64,000 bases of DNA from Symsagittifera roscoffensis (taxonomy: Eukaryota > Xenacoelomorpha > Acoela > Convolutidae), in contig NC_087068.1 in the NCBI RefSeq assembly GCF_963678635.1, positions 27,096,318 through 27,160,317 of the forward strand. The letters run 5' to 3'. The translations under genes and the position numbers were made by a program. Within the stretch, counting starts at the first letter, position 1. Every line of letters begins with the position of its first letter. The notes under the pieces were generated by a model that saw only the letters and a list, made by a program, of their open reading frames with translations, was not told the origin of the DNA and did not search any database. Positions 31,915 through 43,100 of this stretch are shown here, one piece after another.

Positions 31915-32353
31915 TGTTAGCGCGGCCATTTACGCATCTGTTTTCATAATGTACTCATTTCATATAGAACTTTTTGGGTCAGTTTTTAGCGAAAAAGTTA
32001 CTTAATATTAGGAAAACCCTTTAGTCTTAGGAACTAAAACTTGAACTAAAATAACTCTTGTTTCGATTTTTGCCTAAATTTGTTTATTGGCAGTAGTTGA
32101 TGAAATTTTTTTCTGTTCAGTCTCAACTATTGCAATAAGTTATGATATGTTGAATTGTTCGCAAAAATGTTCAATTTGGAGGTAATTGTTCCAATGCCCA
32201 TATTCCGCAGTTGCTAAATAACCGTGAACGCCCTTTAATGAAAAAGAATTCTTCAAATTATTGGGAAAAAATGTTACCAAATATTCTGTAAACTCTGAAT
32301 TCAAATGTTTTTTTTTTGAGTTTTTCCTGACCGTCCTTTTTGACATAGGAATA
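31915..32353 (+). repeat. 5' LTR of the BEL/Pao element
   Basis: Starts TGTTAGCGCGG and ends CATAGGAATA; the 3' copy ends CATAGGAACA, which gives the canonical CA. It is homologous to the minus-strand LTRs in 1-7115. Confidence 0.88.
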
Positions 32354-32356
32354 GTT

Positions 32357-32374
32357 TGGTGCCGCGACTCGGGA
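32357..32374 (+). promoter_or_regulatory. BEL/Pao primer-binding site
   Basis: TGGTGCCGCGACTCGGGA, three bases inside the 5' LTR, with the TGG start. The same site is conserved in all three array units. Confidence 0.8.
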
Positions 32375-33847
32375 CTAGTCGTAAGAAAATGCAATTTTAG
32401 AGGAAAAAAAAGCTATTTTCTTGGTAAAAAAAGAAACTTGTCGAAAAAAGGGGTAATTTTTGAGAAAAACTGAGAGTTTTCCCAAAGGAAAGTTGTTAAA
32501 AAAGTTTTTACGTTATCTAGGAGTTGCGCTCTTCTTTCCAACGCTCTCTCATCAATCATCCCAGACCTTCCGAGTGGACAACCACTCCAGACTGGCATTC
32601 TTACCCGCACTGAACTGAGTACTCAGAGGACCTTTCTTCTATGCCAACCGAGGTCTGAGCCAACTACAGGACGACTTTGCAACTGTACTGGAAGTCTGTC
32701 AATTTGCACTACAACTAGACGTTGACTGACATTGGAGCCCAACTTTTCCAAGAAGAGAAAAAAGTCAAAAAAATTGTAAGAACGTTACATTTTAACCAAA
32801 CTTTCTTGCAGTAATTTTTTGTACAATGAATTTTGTGTACAAACCGAACCAAAACCTACCCTAACTCTTGAATAATTTACATGTTAACATAACCTGAACA
32901 AAAAATATCCAAAAAATTGAAAAAAAATTGCTAAAGGGTTTTCATAACAAAATATTAAGGGAAGTAGAATAAGTTATGAATACCTCAGAAAAGTTTCAAT
33001 TCAAACTTCATTTTTTTGACCAAAAATTTTGCTTTTGTTCAGTGATTTGCTTAAATCGATTTCTTACCTCAGGTTTTACTCCCAGGGGATTGTCTGAAAC
33101 TTATAACAATTCAGTCAAATCGACCTTACTAGTATCGATTTTTTGAATCGGTCCGATAGCAAAACTTCGCATGTAGACCCCAAAACGTTCTCCCGACGTC
33201 ACGTCACTGCCCTTTCTTCGCCGTAGTTGTGTGTGTTGGTTTGGGTTGATTTCGTACCTCGGGTTTTGCTCCTAGGAATTGTCTGATTTTCAGATAAATA
33301 CACTCAAATTTTCCGCTTCTGTTCGCGCCCATTTACGTTCCAGTCCGTAAACGAACCACCTTAGCCCGTAATCTTTGGTTGTGCAGTACCGTGCACACAT
33401 AGACGTAATCATACAGTTCTTCCAAAGACCTTGTCATATATTACTTTTTTTAAGAGTCTAAAATTTACCTTAAAATAACTTGATGTAGCGTTCTCTACAG
33501 CTATAATGGTTTTCATCTTAGGAGCAAGCTCTCTTCTTAATGATGCAATACAAGCTCAACTCCGAAAGCTGGGAGATAGTTTGCAAAGCAGTTGTTTAGC
33601 CAAAAAAGGTATTTCTTTAAAATATTTTGCAAAAAAAAATAAAAAAACAGTGCAAAATCTTTTACACAATAACCCAAAGTTAGCTTCCCGGAATGATATT
33701 GTTTTCTGGCATGACTTAATCAACAATTCTATACGTAAACATATAAGCAGTAATTTTCTGTGTTTGTCTGCTTTGCAACTAAATTGACTATTAAACAATT
33801 ATAGAAACCCAACAACTGCAACCATTTATTGTCACCGAGAGGGCAGA
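32375..33847 (+). other. BEL/Pao leader, first part
   Basis: Long leader, homologous to the array units. Two acceptor-like motifs of the form TTTTGCTCCYAG|G followed by TTGTCTGA occur at 33,060-33,097 and 33,251-33,286. A 93-codon frame at 33,506-33,787 (MVFILGASSLL...) is conserved as DNA in the array units but not as an open frame, so I doubt it is coding. Confidence 0.55.
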
Positions 33848-35716
33848 GGGCACAGACAAAATTCTCCCCTTTTTACCGGAGTCTGCCCCTTTAACTATTC
33901 CAATTTTAAACCATATTGTTTCCCGCAAAAGATAAAATCATTCACAAGCAATATAAAACTATGCATCAAGTTTCTCATCTCGAATTGAAAACTTTAACCA
34001 TTATTTCACGATCCAGCCAAAATTTGAAAACCACACGAAAAAAAAATATGGTAAAAATTAATGAAAAGCTTTCAAAAGGAAGCAAACTAAACTGGCCGCC
34101 CAGAAAGTCCCTATAAATGAAATTGTCCGTTTTAATTCAAAGTCTCTGCATAAATTTTTAACGAAATTAGATTTTCGTTTACCTTGTCAATTGAATTTAT
34201 CTTAACTTATTTGAAATTAAATTTATTGAGTTGCTAGCATTTTTTATCTGTTAACGTTAGGTTAGTAGGCGAGATAAAGTTGCTCATAGCATTTCTTCCT
34301 TTCAGCAAGAAAATTTTCGAGTTGATTACACTGTGCTAAATTCTTACCCCGGTTTTTGCTCCCAGGGGTTGTCTGACACTCAGTGTGGTCGTTGATGTAC
34401 GATGGCTGCCGACCCGTCTTTGCTTACCGCGAACGTTCCCTCGCCTCCGTCAGCAATGGCGTCCGATCTTGCCGATAAGATCAACCTTCTCACACTAGCT
34501 AGAACCAAGCTTGAAAAATAGTTAGATATAAACCATGAGTGCATATTTGAGGCCATTGAAAGGAAAGACCGCACTGTTAAAATCAAAAAATTGCTTCAAA
34601 GTCGTAAAGAAAGCTCGGAAAAAGCCGTCTTCAAAAATGAAGAAACCCTCTTTTTAACCTCACGAGAATCCAAAAAAGCAGCCTTGGAACATTGGTTAGA
34701 GCTTTTAGCATCCAAAAACGATAAAGTCCTGATTAAAACTCGACAATATCTTGACACCAAACAGACCCTTAGCCATTTTAAGGGCACAGACAAAATTCTC
34801 CCCTTTTTACCGGAGTCTGCCCCTTTAACTATTCCAATTTTAAACCATATTGTTTTCCGCAAAAGATAAAATCATTCACAAGCAATATAAAACTATGCAT
34901 CAAGTTCCTCGTCTCGAATTGAAAACTCTAAACTTTATTTTACGACACTTGAATTTTGAAAACAGTTGTTGAAAAATGTTAAACGGAAAAAGAATTATGG
35001 TAAAAACAACGAAAAGCAAGCAGAAGGAACCAAAGTACTTTGGCCGCACAGAAAGTCTCCATGAAACCAATTATCCGTTTCAATACAAAGATTTTGCATA
35101 AACTTTAAACGAATTTCGTTTTCCCGTTACCTGATCAATTAAAATTATTTCAAATTATTTGAAGTAAAAATTATTGAGTTGCTAGCATCTTTTATCTGTT
35201 AATGTTAGATGAATAGGCCAGATAAAGTTGCTCATAGCAATTCTTCCGTTCAGTCAAAAAATTTTTGAGATGATTATACTGCGGTATATTTTTTACTTTG
35301 GGTTTTGCTCGCAGGGGTTGCCTGACGCTCAGAGTAGTTACTTGTTATATGATGGTTACCGACCCGTCATCGTTTAGCGCGAACATTCCCTCGTCTCCGT
35401 CCTCAATGGAGTCCTGCAATCTTGCCGATAAAATTAATTGTCTCACGCTAGCTAGAACGAAGCTCGAAAAAGAGCTAGATATAAACCATGAGTGCATACT
35501 TGAGGACCGCACTGTTAAAATCAAAAAATGGCTCAGAGTTGTAAAATTCCTTCGAAGAAGCCGCCTTCAAAAATTAAGAAATCCTCTTTTTCACCCCACG
35601 AGAGTCCGACAAAGCAGCCATGGAACCTTGGTTAGAGCTTTTAGCATCCAAAAGCTATCAAATACTGACTAAAGCCCGACAAAATCTTGACGCCAAACAG
35701 ACTCTCAGCCACATTG
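33848..35716 (+). repeat. 934-bp tandem duplication spanning leader and gag start
   Basis: Copy A is 33,848-34,781 and copy B 34,782-35,716. Both begin gggcacagacaaaattctcc and run through the acceptor-like motif, the gag ATG and the first 120 or so gag codons, ending near 'aaacagac.ct.agcca'. The array units at 1-7115 contain only one such segment, so the duplication is specific to this insertion or its lineage. Confidence 0.85.
34402..34869 (+). pseudogene. BEL/Pao gag N-terminus, upstream duplicate
   Basis: ATG at 34,402 starts a frame reading into LADKINLLTLARTKLEK, where a TAG (34,519-34,521) interrupts. The same frame then continues to the duplication boundary through ESKKAALEHWLELLASKND, which corresponds to the N-terminal helical part of BEL/Pao gag. 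It is redundant with the copy at 35,352. Confidence 0.7.
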
Positions 35717-36700
35717 AATGTTTTAAATCACAAAGCTCTGCAACCACATCACACAAAATTTATGTGGAAACTTCTAAGTTTTTGTCTGCGTCAGTGACTT
35801 CTAGCCAAAGAAGTCGAGAGTTGAAAATTGCAACCTTGCCCCGTGAAAAAATAGAGCAACAAAATGAAGCTAAGCTTTGCTTGCAACAGCAGAAAAACCT
35901 ATTAGAACTGGAAGAGTTGGCCGAAGAAAATCGAGTTAAACTAATCGAAGCTACCTTAACTGAAAACGATTCTTGAAAACAATAAAGAGAAGCCAAGTTC
36001 GATAGAATTGCCCGAGGAGAGTCTTGCCGGAAGTAAAAGGACAGAAAGTTGGGAGAACAAAACAACCAAAGAAATTCAGTCTGCACATAAAACCGACATG
36101 AAAAAGTAGTCAAGTTAACCAATCTTTCCAACCGGTGATATCTATCTTGGGTAGACAATTCGATGAATTTAATATCAATAACATAAATCCGAAAATATGA
36201 TAATCCAAAAAAACCATCAGTACAATTCGCACGTTCCGCAAACGTCTTTTAAATCTACTATGCTACCCGTTGTTTTCATTCAAACCACGCAAACTAACCA
36301 GAGTCAAACTCTAGCTCAACTGTCGTCTAAAGTCAAAATTAGAAACGTGCTAAACTCGACTTTTGTTTATACGAATACGAACTCTCCATTAACCAGTGGT
36401 AGAACCGTCTTCTACCAGCCGGAGTCTGACTATCAGTTTACGGATCCCCGAGATGGCGCATTCAATTATTTGCTTCGCTGAGATTATTACCATGAACCAT
36501 AAAGATTCGTTAAGAGAATGTAAATTGTCTCAAAACAACGGTGATCTTTTACATTGGCATAAATAGTTCGGCCAGTTTGTAAGCGCTGTCGATTCCGCCT
36601 GTTTGCGTGATGACGTCAATTTGACACACCTGAAAGCTTTTGTGACTCGGAAAACCAAAAATTCCATAGCTGAGTTTGCGTATTCTAGTGTTATGTAAAA
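35352..36700 (+). pseudogene. BEL/Pao gag, main copy
   Basis: The frame opens at 35,352 (ATG GTT ACC) with LADKINCLTLARTKLEKELDI. It changes frame near 35,590 and continues at 35,620-35,976 with MEPWLELLASKS and a Glu/Gln/Leu-rich coiled-coil-like stretch (KIEQQNEAKLCLQQQKNLLELEE split over the region). Further pieces are 36,197-36,481 (TMLPVVFIQTTQTNQSQTL) and 36,500-36,690, which matches the LSDDAKLTYLKALVT segment of the array units but has stops. Gag forms the particle shell. This copy is broken by at least two frame changes and several stops. Confidence 0.75.
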
Positions 36701-36938
36701 AAATGGCTTGAACACTTTTATTCGGAAATTTGGCCGGCCACAAACGGTAGTTAATACTCATCTTGACAATTTAAATTGTTTCCTACCATTGAAGATGCAA
36801 AATTCCGACAGCATTTTAAGTTTCACTTCTACCATAGTGAAACCTAAAATGCTAACACTCCAAGAATCGAAATCAGGAAAACCTGGCCAACGCTGGCCCT
36901 TCTAAAACATTAACAAAATTTTTTCGTCTAATTCAAAA

Positions 36939-37223
36939 GTGTTCGACGAAAAGCCCTATCAACAGTATCCGCCCTGTGTTGTTTGCAACGGCGAACATGC
37001 CATTTGTGATGAAGGGTCTACAAAGAGAAAACTCCTTCTCAAAGAGCAAAGTTTGCTGCCGAGCAGAAATTTTGTTTCTCCTGACTGCAACCGGATCATA
37101 CTTTTCGAAAATGCGCAAAGTCTAGAACTCACAATGCGCTCCATTACGGAGCCGAAAAATTATACCCCGCAAAAACTCCAACTGAAGGAAAAATCTCTTC
37201 GTATTCCATTAGTCTGCAAGTGA
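36939..37223 (+). pseudogene. BEL/Pao gag C-terminal Cys/His motif
   Basis: 94-codon frame containing PPCVVCNGEHAICDEG, a C-x2-C-x3-H-x2-C pattern like the nucleocapsid-type motif at the gag/protease junction of BEL/Pao elements. It is preceded by frame breaks. Confidence 0.6.
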
Positions 37224-37893
37224 AAACAGTTAAAGGTACTTGCGCCACCTCCATTCTCCGTGTTAAAGGTCTGCTTCAAAACGTTGAAGATTAATTGTCC
37301 AGTAACTAAACCAGCTTTAATACTATTGTTTTTTGTAATTCAGCTTGCAGTTAACCAAAGATTTTCCTTCAACTTGCTGAAAAACTTAAGTTGTCCGGTA
37401 AAAAGATGAACCTCACAGTCAGTAGAATAAATTCACAACATTTTTTGACGACGGAACAAGTAGAACTAGTAATTTTGGAAATTAACGAAAAATAACAACA
37501 GGAGGAAACACCTCTTCGCATTCCGGTAGTCTCGAAGTGGATACAGTTAAAGGTACTTGCGCCACCTCTGTTCTCCGTGTTGAAAGTCTGCTTCAAATCA
37601 TTGAATTGATGTTGTCCAGTAAGAAAACCAGCATTAATACTGTTGTTCTCTGTGATTCAGCTTGCAGTCAATCATGGATTTTCATTCAACTTGCTGCAAA
37701 ACCTAAATTGTCCGGGGAAATGTTGAGCCTGACCGTCAGTGAAAAAAAAGTCACAACAAGTTTTAATGACGGAACGAGTAGATGTAGTAATTTTGGTAAT
37801 ATTGAATCCAATTCATACAATTTCCACGCACGACCTTTTGTGAAGTCAGATTTAAACTCAGGGTGTGATACTATCAAGGTCATTGAACTTTAA
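37200..37893 (+). pseudogene. BEL/Pao protease, tandemly duplicated
   Basis: Two copies of the protease start, about 316 bp apart (37,203 and 37,519), share 'acagttaaaggtacttgcgccacctc' and the run to the active site. The second copy is open (37,537-37,893) and reads TVVLCDSACSQSWIFIQLAAK, where BEL/Pao proteases usually have an Asp-Ser-Gly active site; here Gly is replaced by Ala. The first copy has stops and Asp to Asn at the same place. Neither copy looks active. Confidence 0.75.
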
Positions 37894-37917
37894 AAAGATT
37901 ATCATCATTTAGCTCCA

Positions 37918-38935
37918 GTGCCTTCCTTGACGTACCAATACTCTGACATAGAAATTATTATAGGCCATGGCTGTTATCACGCCATTCGACCATTAGAAGT
38001 TCACGGCGATAATAACCGAAATTCACCATTATCAGCTGAAATTCAAGAAAAATTCATAGAGTGGCATACTGGTTTACCAATACTTGGCCGACTAACAATT
38101 TTCGACACACCAGTTGACCAAATAGAACTACATATGTTTGGTGACAGCTCACAGAACGTATTTTGCTCGGTTGCTTTCCTGCGCGGTCGCTCCGTCGTAA
38201 CAAATGAAGCCAAATTTTTTTGTTTTCAGAAAAACTAGAGTAGCACCGATGAAAACTTTTTCAATCCCTAAGCTTGAATTGCAAGCAGCGTTACTGGCGA
38301 GCCGTCTGAGACTTCAAATCAAAAAATCTTTAGATATAAAAATCGAAAGCTTATACATGTGGACAGATGGCACTACTGTACTGCAGTGGTTGAACACTAC
38401 CAGCAAGTTGCCTCTCTTTGTGGCTAATCAGGTTTCCAAAATTCTCGAATCCACCACATTTGATGAAGGTTCCATGTGTCCAGTGGCGCAATCCAGTAAA
38501 TACTGGCACTCGCGGAAAAACTGCTGAGGCTCTGAAAGAAAGCGGTTGGGTGGAACGTCCATTTTTTTGAAAAACAAAGACTGGCCTTGTAAACCTGACT
38601 CAGAAGTTCTCACCAGCTTTCGATTCAAAGGACCTTCATATGATTTAAATGAAGGTATTGTAAAAGCTGGAAACTTCATTTGCACATCGAAAACCAACGA
38701 TCCAGTTTTTACTTGGAAAAATTTTAGTTCTTTTCCGGAACTCCGAAAAGTCGCCGCATTCATGCTGATGTTATCACCTCATCACCGTCAAAATTGCAAC
38801 ACTCGTTCGACAACGGAACTATCTGATTTAGAATTAGCTAATCAAAAGCTATTGGTTCTGGCTCAATCAGAGTCGTTCCCCGTCGAAGTCAACGCACTTC
38901 ACAAAAACATTCCCTTTAAAAGTCTAGCCGGATAG
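37918..38935 (+). pseudogene. BEL/Pao RNase H region, with the RT core deleted
   Basis: Begins with the post-protease block IEIIIGHGCYHAIRPLEVHG and then jumps within about 15 codons to the RT C-terminus/RNase H (IELHMFGDSSQNVFCSVAFL, then IPKLELQAALLASRLR, then LYMWTDGTTVLQWL). The fingers, palm and YxDD box, normally over 1.5 kb, are absent. Frames: 37,918-38,238, 38,204-38,527 and 38,546-38,935, with frame changes between. The RNase H acidic residues D, E and D are present. Without RT the element depends on others. Confidence 0.85.
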
Positions 38936-38946
38936 CTTCTTTTTCG

Positions 38947-40105
38947 ATGTTCATCGGTCCCGGTGGTCTCGTCCGTTCCACTGGCCGTATTCGCCGTCTC
39001 GTATATGTTGAATTTAATGTTCAGCATACCATCATTTTAAATAGCCGACATCTACTCGTGATGATGCGTTTAACCTTTATTCACCGAAAGAACGATCACC
39101 AAAGTGTTGATTATCTGCGTGCTGTTATACAATTGAAGTGCATTGTATTGGGGCTCCGTACTGCCCTCTGTTCAATAAAACACCATTGCGGGTTATGCTG
39201 GAAACAAGAAGCTGAGATAATTACGCCAATGATAGCTGACCTTCCACTCGAGCGACTGGGCTACCGACAACCGCCATTCGCGATCTGCGGAGTAAATTAC
39301 TTCGGCCCGTTCCACGTAACGATTCGACGAAGCTCAGAGAAACGCTGAGACTTCTTATTTACGTGTTTGACGACACGCGCCGTTCCTCTCGAGGTTGTTT
39401 TGTCAATGGATACAAGTTCCTGTGTAATGGGAATAGAACGCTTCATTGCTCGGCGGGGAACGCCTTCCGTCATCTGGTCGGACAATGGCACGAATTTTGT
39501 TGACTCGGCCAAAGAGCTGATTTCGTGCATCGAGAACCGGAATCGATATGCACCTGTTCTGCTCGCTCATAAAAACCTAGCCTGGAAATCCAATCCACCC
39601 AGTGCTCTTCATCATGGAGGTGTGGGGAAAAGGCTCGTCCAAAACACCAAAAGAGTTTTTTTATGATATTCTGGGAACCAGAAAACTCACTGAGGAAGTC
39701 CGCATAACAATTTTTGTTTAGTTGAGCAGCCTCTGAGCAACCGTCCGCTCACACTCGTATCCTCTGATCCGAACAATCTCGAAGCGAAATTAAATCATCG
39801 GAAGCGCTACTTCCGAGCGCAATTCTATGCAAAAGCCATCTGGACTCGTTGGCTCCGTGAGTACGTTCCAATGCTTAACAAACGAGCGAATTGGTTTTCT
39901 TCTCCAGAATCACACTTGAACAATGGAGATGTCGTTTGGTTGATTGAGGACAATAGACCGAGAGGCCGTTACCCGTTAGCGCGATCAAGTCAATGAACTG
40001 CGGTAATGACGACATAGCGCGGTTCGCCGTAATTATGTCGGAAACCGGCGAGTACACCCGTCCGACCGTGAAACTGGCACCCGTTCTCGCTCCTTTGGGG
40101 GCGGA
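38947..40105 (+). pseudogene. BEL/Pao integrase, catalytic residues mutated
   Basis: Frames 38,947-39,348 and 39,367-39,666, then shifting frames to about 40,105. The zinc region has His residues (IHRKNDH) and HCGLC near 39,185-39,200. The catalytic core reads FAICGVNYFGPF, where Asn replaces the usual Asp of GVDYFGP; WSDNGTNF is intact; and the block HHGGVGKRLVQ has Lys where the catalytic Glu is expected. The C-terminal domain (RPLTLVSSDPN, later TRWLREYVPML and NNGDVVWLIEDN) is recognisable. A stop follows EKR at 39,346. Inactive by these substitutions. Confidence 0.88.
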
Positions 40106-40108
40106 GGA
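40097..40108 (+). promoter_or_regulatory. BEL/Pao polypurine tract
   Basis: gggggcggagga lies directly before the 3' LTR, as expected for plus-strand DNA priming. Confidence 0.75.
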
Positions 40109-40541
40109 TTTTAGCGCGGCTAACTATGCGTCTGTTTTCATAATGTAGTCATTTCATTGAGAACTTTTTGGGTGAGTTTTTAGCAAAAATGTTACTCAAA
40201 ACTAAGAAAACCCTTTAACCTTAGGAACTAAAACTTGAACTAAATTAACTCTTGTTTCGTTTTTTGCTCAAATTTGCTTATTGACCGCAGTTGATGAAAT
40301 TTCTTTCTGTGCAGCCTCAACTTATTGCAATAATGATATATTGAATTGTTCACAAAAACGTTCGGTTTGAAGATAGTTGTTCAAATGCCCATTTTCCGCA
40401 GTTGCTAAACAATCGTGAAAACCTATGGCTGAAAAAGAGTCGTTCGAATTATGGGGAAAAACTGTTACAGATTGTTCTGTAAGCTCTGAATTCAGTTGTT
40501 GTTTTGAGTTTTTCCCGAACGTCCTTTTTGTCATAGGAACA
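40109..40541 (+). repeat. 3' LTR of the BEL/Pao element
   Basis: 433 bp, starting ttttagcgcgg (TG mutated to TT) and ending cataggaaca, followed by the aaaag target duplication. Confidence 0.88.
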
Positions 40542-40684
40542 AAAAGGAAAATATTTTATTTGAAAATATTTTTAATTTATTCTTAAAAAAAAATTGGAAA
40601 AAACTGTTTTAAAAACTTTTATTTGGTTTTCGCTTACTCAAATTTGTTTTAGACAAATGTTTTTTTTTCTTTTCCACCACCTGC

Positions 40685-40860
40685 AATTTTTACTAGTAAA
40701 GTTACTGTTCACATTGTCCGGTCGTTATGAAAATTGACATGCGGATTTAGCAAGTTGTGCCAAACATATTTGGTCTTCATAATTAACCTTGTAAAACCAC
40801 TGTTACACTATAATTAACCTTGTAAAATCTTGTTACACCATAAAATTGATGGTTGTGTGA
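40685..40860 (-). mobile_element. Dispersed long-TIR repeat arm, reverse orientation
   Basis: gttcacattgtccggtcgttatgaaaattgacatg ... tttggtcttcataattaaccttgtaaaacc ... the same arm as 12,573 and 42,138 on the other strand, with 'attaaccttgtaaaa' internally duplicated. Confidence 0.6.
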
Positions 40861-41074
40861 GGTGGGGAAAAGGAACAAGAGCCGAAAACTGATATCACTT
40901 ATGCCTAACTCACCGTCTTTCTACACGTTTGTATAGTTTTCTTATTACAGCGCCTACAAATCATGACTTCAGTTTGAAAAAAGAAAATATATATTTTTTC
41001 AGAATATGGTCGGAAGGTTCTGTCCTACTTGCACAGCAACCGGTTACTCATGTTAGTATTTTGCGGCGGATCAA

Positions 41075-41195
41075 TTTAGTCGCGAATGTCTGGAAATGCC
41101 AGGTTTCGGTCGCAAAAGTTTGGACATGCCTCAAATCGGTCGCGAAAGTCTGGACATGCCATAAATTTGACGCGAAAGTCTGGACATGAGTCGCG
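41075..41195. repeat. 30-bp minisatellite, four units
   Basis: Four consecutive variants of 'ggtcgcgaaagtctggacatgcc.taaat.'. Open frames on both strands encode only the repeat. Similar words (cgaaagtctgg, gcgaccaaaatgg) reappear scattered in 45,560-46,085. Confidence 0.85.
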
Positions 41196-42134
41196 GACCT
41201 CGAACCCCCCCCCCCCCCGACTTGCAATACTTGCAGCAGTTTTAACCACTTTCGCATGGAAGAAGAGAGATTTTAAAAAAATAATAAACAACAATTGTAA
41301 TGCATGTGTTCTAATGCTTGCACGATGGGTACCTTGGGGTTTTTGACAGTGTTGATTTGGTTCTTGTTCGGATACTCCAAAGCTTCCTCCTCCCCCTTGT
41401 CCAACTCTATCTTGTTCAGAGGCCGAACGCGGCACACCACCCGAATATTAATGGATTGACTCATAATTACAGTGCTTACTAACCGATAACAAGAACTAAC
41501 CCGAGGGGGCAACTAGACGCCTATAATCACCTTTTCCCTTTCTACCCTCATAGTTAAAAAAACTAAGACAAAAACCTTCAAAAAAATTGCTCCATCTGCG
41601 CCATCTGTGGTAATCATGATTTTCTGTAAAACACACTCGCAAAAAATACGTAGGAAAAAAACCTCAGCATTAATTACAGTAAAAAAGAGATTGACTGGAA
41701 GAGAGCCGAAGCTACAAGCGGTGTGTTACTAATTCTCGAGGGGTTTGAAGAGGTAATGAAATGGGAAAAGTGAAATTTTATGCCCAAGAAAGAGTAAATA
41801 ACTGATGCCACTTAGTTTACAGGTGCATTACTGGTCTCCAGAATTGATACGACTTGGTGTTTTAACCTATAGACTGGCGGCTTGTTCAGAAGTCAACCAC
41901 CAGAATCACGTGCAAATTTTAACCTCAACTCAAGAAAAAGTAATATAGAAATTTCAGGCAAAATTTTTAAGAAGTGAATTGAGAGCTCTTTTCAACTTTC
42001 CCCATACCTTTCAAGTTTTCTATTTTTATAGTTGCTTTACATGCTATTATTTCTTAACTCGTAATGATGCGATGCAAGGTATGAACAAAAATTGTTCACA
42101 ATTTTTCGCCGTGTCAAGTTTCACTTAAACATGA

Positions 42135-42525
42135 AGTTTATGGTCTAACGAGTGGTTTTACAAGGTAAATTATGAAGACCAAATATCTTTTTCATGGCCT
42201 AATTAGTCTGCCTGTCAATTTTCATAACAATCGAACAAAGTGAACAGTAACTTCAAATATAAAAATTTGCAGGTGGCTGAAAAAGGAAAAAGAGCCCAAT
42301 AGACTGACTGAATGCTTAATAAAGTTAGCATAGCTTGGTAAACTAGTCTGGGCTCTTTTTCCTCCCCCTCCCCCACCTGTGATTTTGTACCATTCAATTT
42401 TTGTTTTTGTTCACATTGTTCGATTGTTACAAATATGAGTATGCTGACTAACTAGGCAACCGCGAACGATTGGATATTCATATATAATCTTATAAAACCC
42501 CTGGTTACGCCAATGAATTGATGCT
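42135..42525. mobile_element. Foldback MITE with arms of about 180 bp
   Basis: The left arm (tttatggtctaacgagtggttttacaag ... caggtggctgaaaaaggaaaaagagccca) and the right arm (tgggctctttttcctccccctcccccacctgtg ... cttataaaacccctggttacgcc) are inverted, diverged copies flanking a spacer of about 45 bp. It is the most complete member of the family whose single arms lie at 8404, 9785, 11,346, 12,570, 40,685 and 42,810. There is no coding capacity. Confidence 0.65.
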
Positions 42526-42809
42526 TATGTCAGGTTGGGTAGGCAGAAGACACCAAAGCTATTTACACTTTCTTTTCCACATGAAATTTTGATTTTGAAA
42601 AATATTGTAACGTTGTAGGAAGACTGTTTGTATCTAGGTGGAGCCTGAATGTTCCAACAATCAACAAAAACAATTCTGATACAAAAATAAATCGAAAAAG
42701 TTTTTTGAGAACATGGCTCTTTCAGTTGCTCACTCCCCTTGTAAAATAACAAAAAATTGTTTAAAAACTGGGCTATTTTTCTTTTTCCCTCCTATCTCAC
42801 ATGTGCGTT

Positions 42810-42925
42810 AATTTTTTGGTATAACGAGTAATTTCACAAGGTTAAATATGAAGACCAAACATGTTAGTCATGGATTATTTAGTTCGCATGTCATTATTCA
42901 TAATAATCAAATATTGTGAGAACCA
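42810..42925 (+). mobile_element. Dispersed long-TIR repeat arm
   Basis: ttttttggtataacgagtaatttcacaaggttaaatatgaagaccaaacatg ... a diverged plus-orientation arm of the family. Confidence 0.6.
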
Positions 42926-43100
42926 ATTTTACTTGAAAAAGTTTGCAAGTGATGAAAATGGGCTCTTATCTATCCCATCCCCACATTTTCCTTTTTTTCA
43001 ACTGTTTTACGTGTTATTATGGCTGAACGCGTGATTTTACGAAGCAATGTATGAAAAAAAATGTGTTTTCAATAGTTAGTTTGTTCACCATGCAACAGTT

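Larger units (their letters stand above)
31915..40541 (+). mobile_element. BEL/Pao retrotransposon, decayed
   Basis: Bounded by LTRs at 31,915-32,353 and 40,109-40,541 and by the 5-bp target duplication aaaag (31,910-31,914 and 40,542-40,546). It has a PBS after the 5' LTR and a polypurine tract before the 3' LTR. The internal order is leader, gag, protease, RNase H, integrase, as in BEL/Pao. The RT palm is missing, gag and leader carry a 934-bp tandem duplication, and integrase residues are mutated. The LTRs differ from each other far more than those of the gypsy element, so this insertion is older. Confidence 0.92.
42000..43100. repeat. Compound repeat zone, right part
   Basis: Copies of the 'tttttatagttgctttacatgctattat' block at 42,005-42,120 and 'actgttttacgtgttattatggctgaacgcgtga' at 42,985-43,095, plus 'ggctctttttcc'-type motifs, recur as in 11.8-13.85 kb. 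No gene is evident. Confidence 0.7.

Noticed and set aside
33506-33787. 93-codon frame in the BEL/Pao leader, repeated in the array
   Set aside because: DNA is conserved among copies, but frames are disrupted by indels in the array units, so there is no sign of protein-level selection.
41160-41220. Possible CRISPR-like regular repeats near 41.1 kb
   Set aside because: Units are adjacent and without spacers, which makes this a minisatellite; the genome is eukaryotic.
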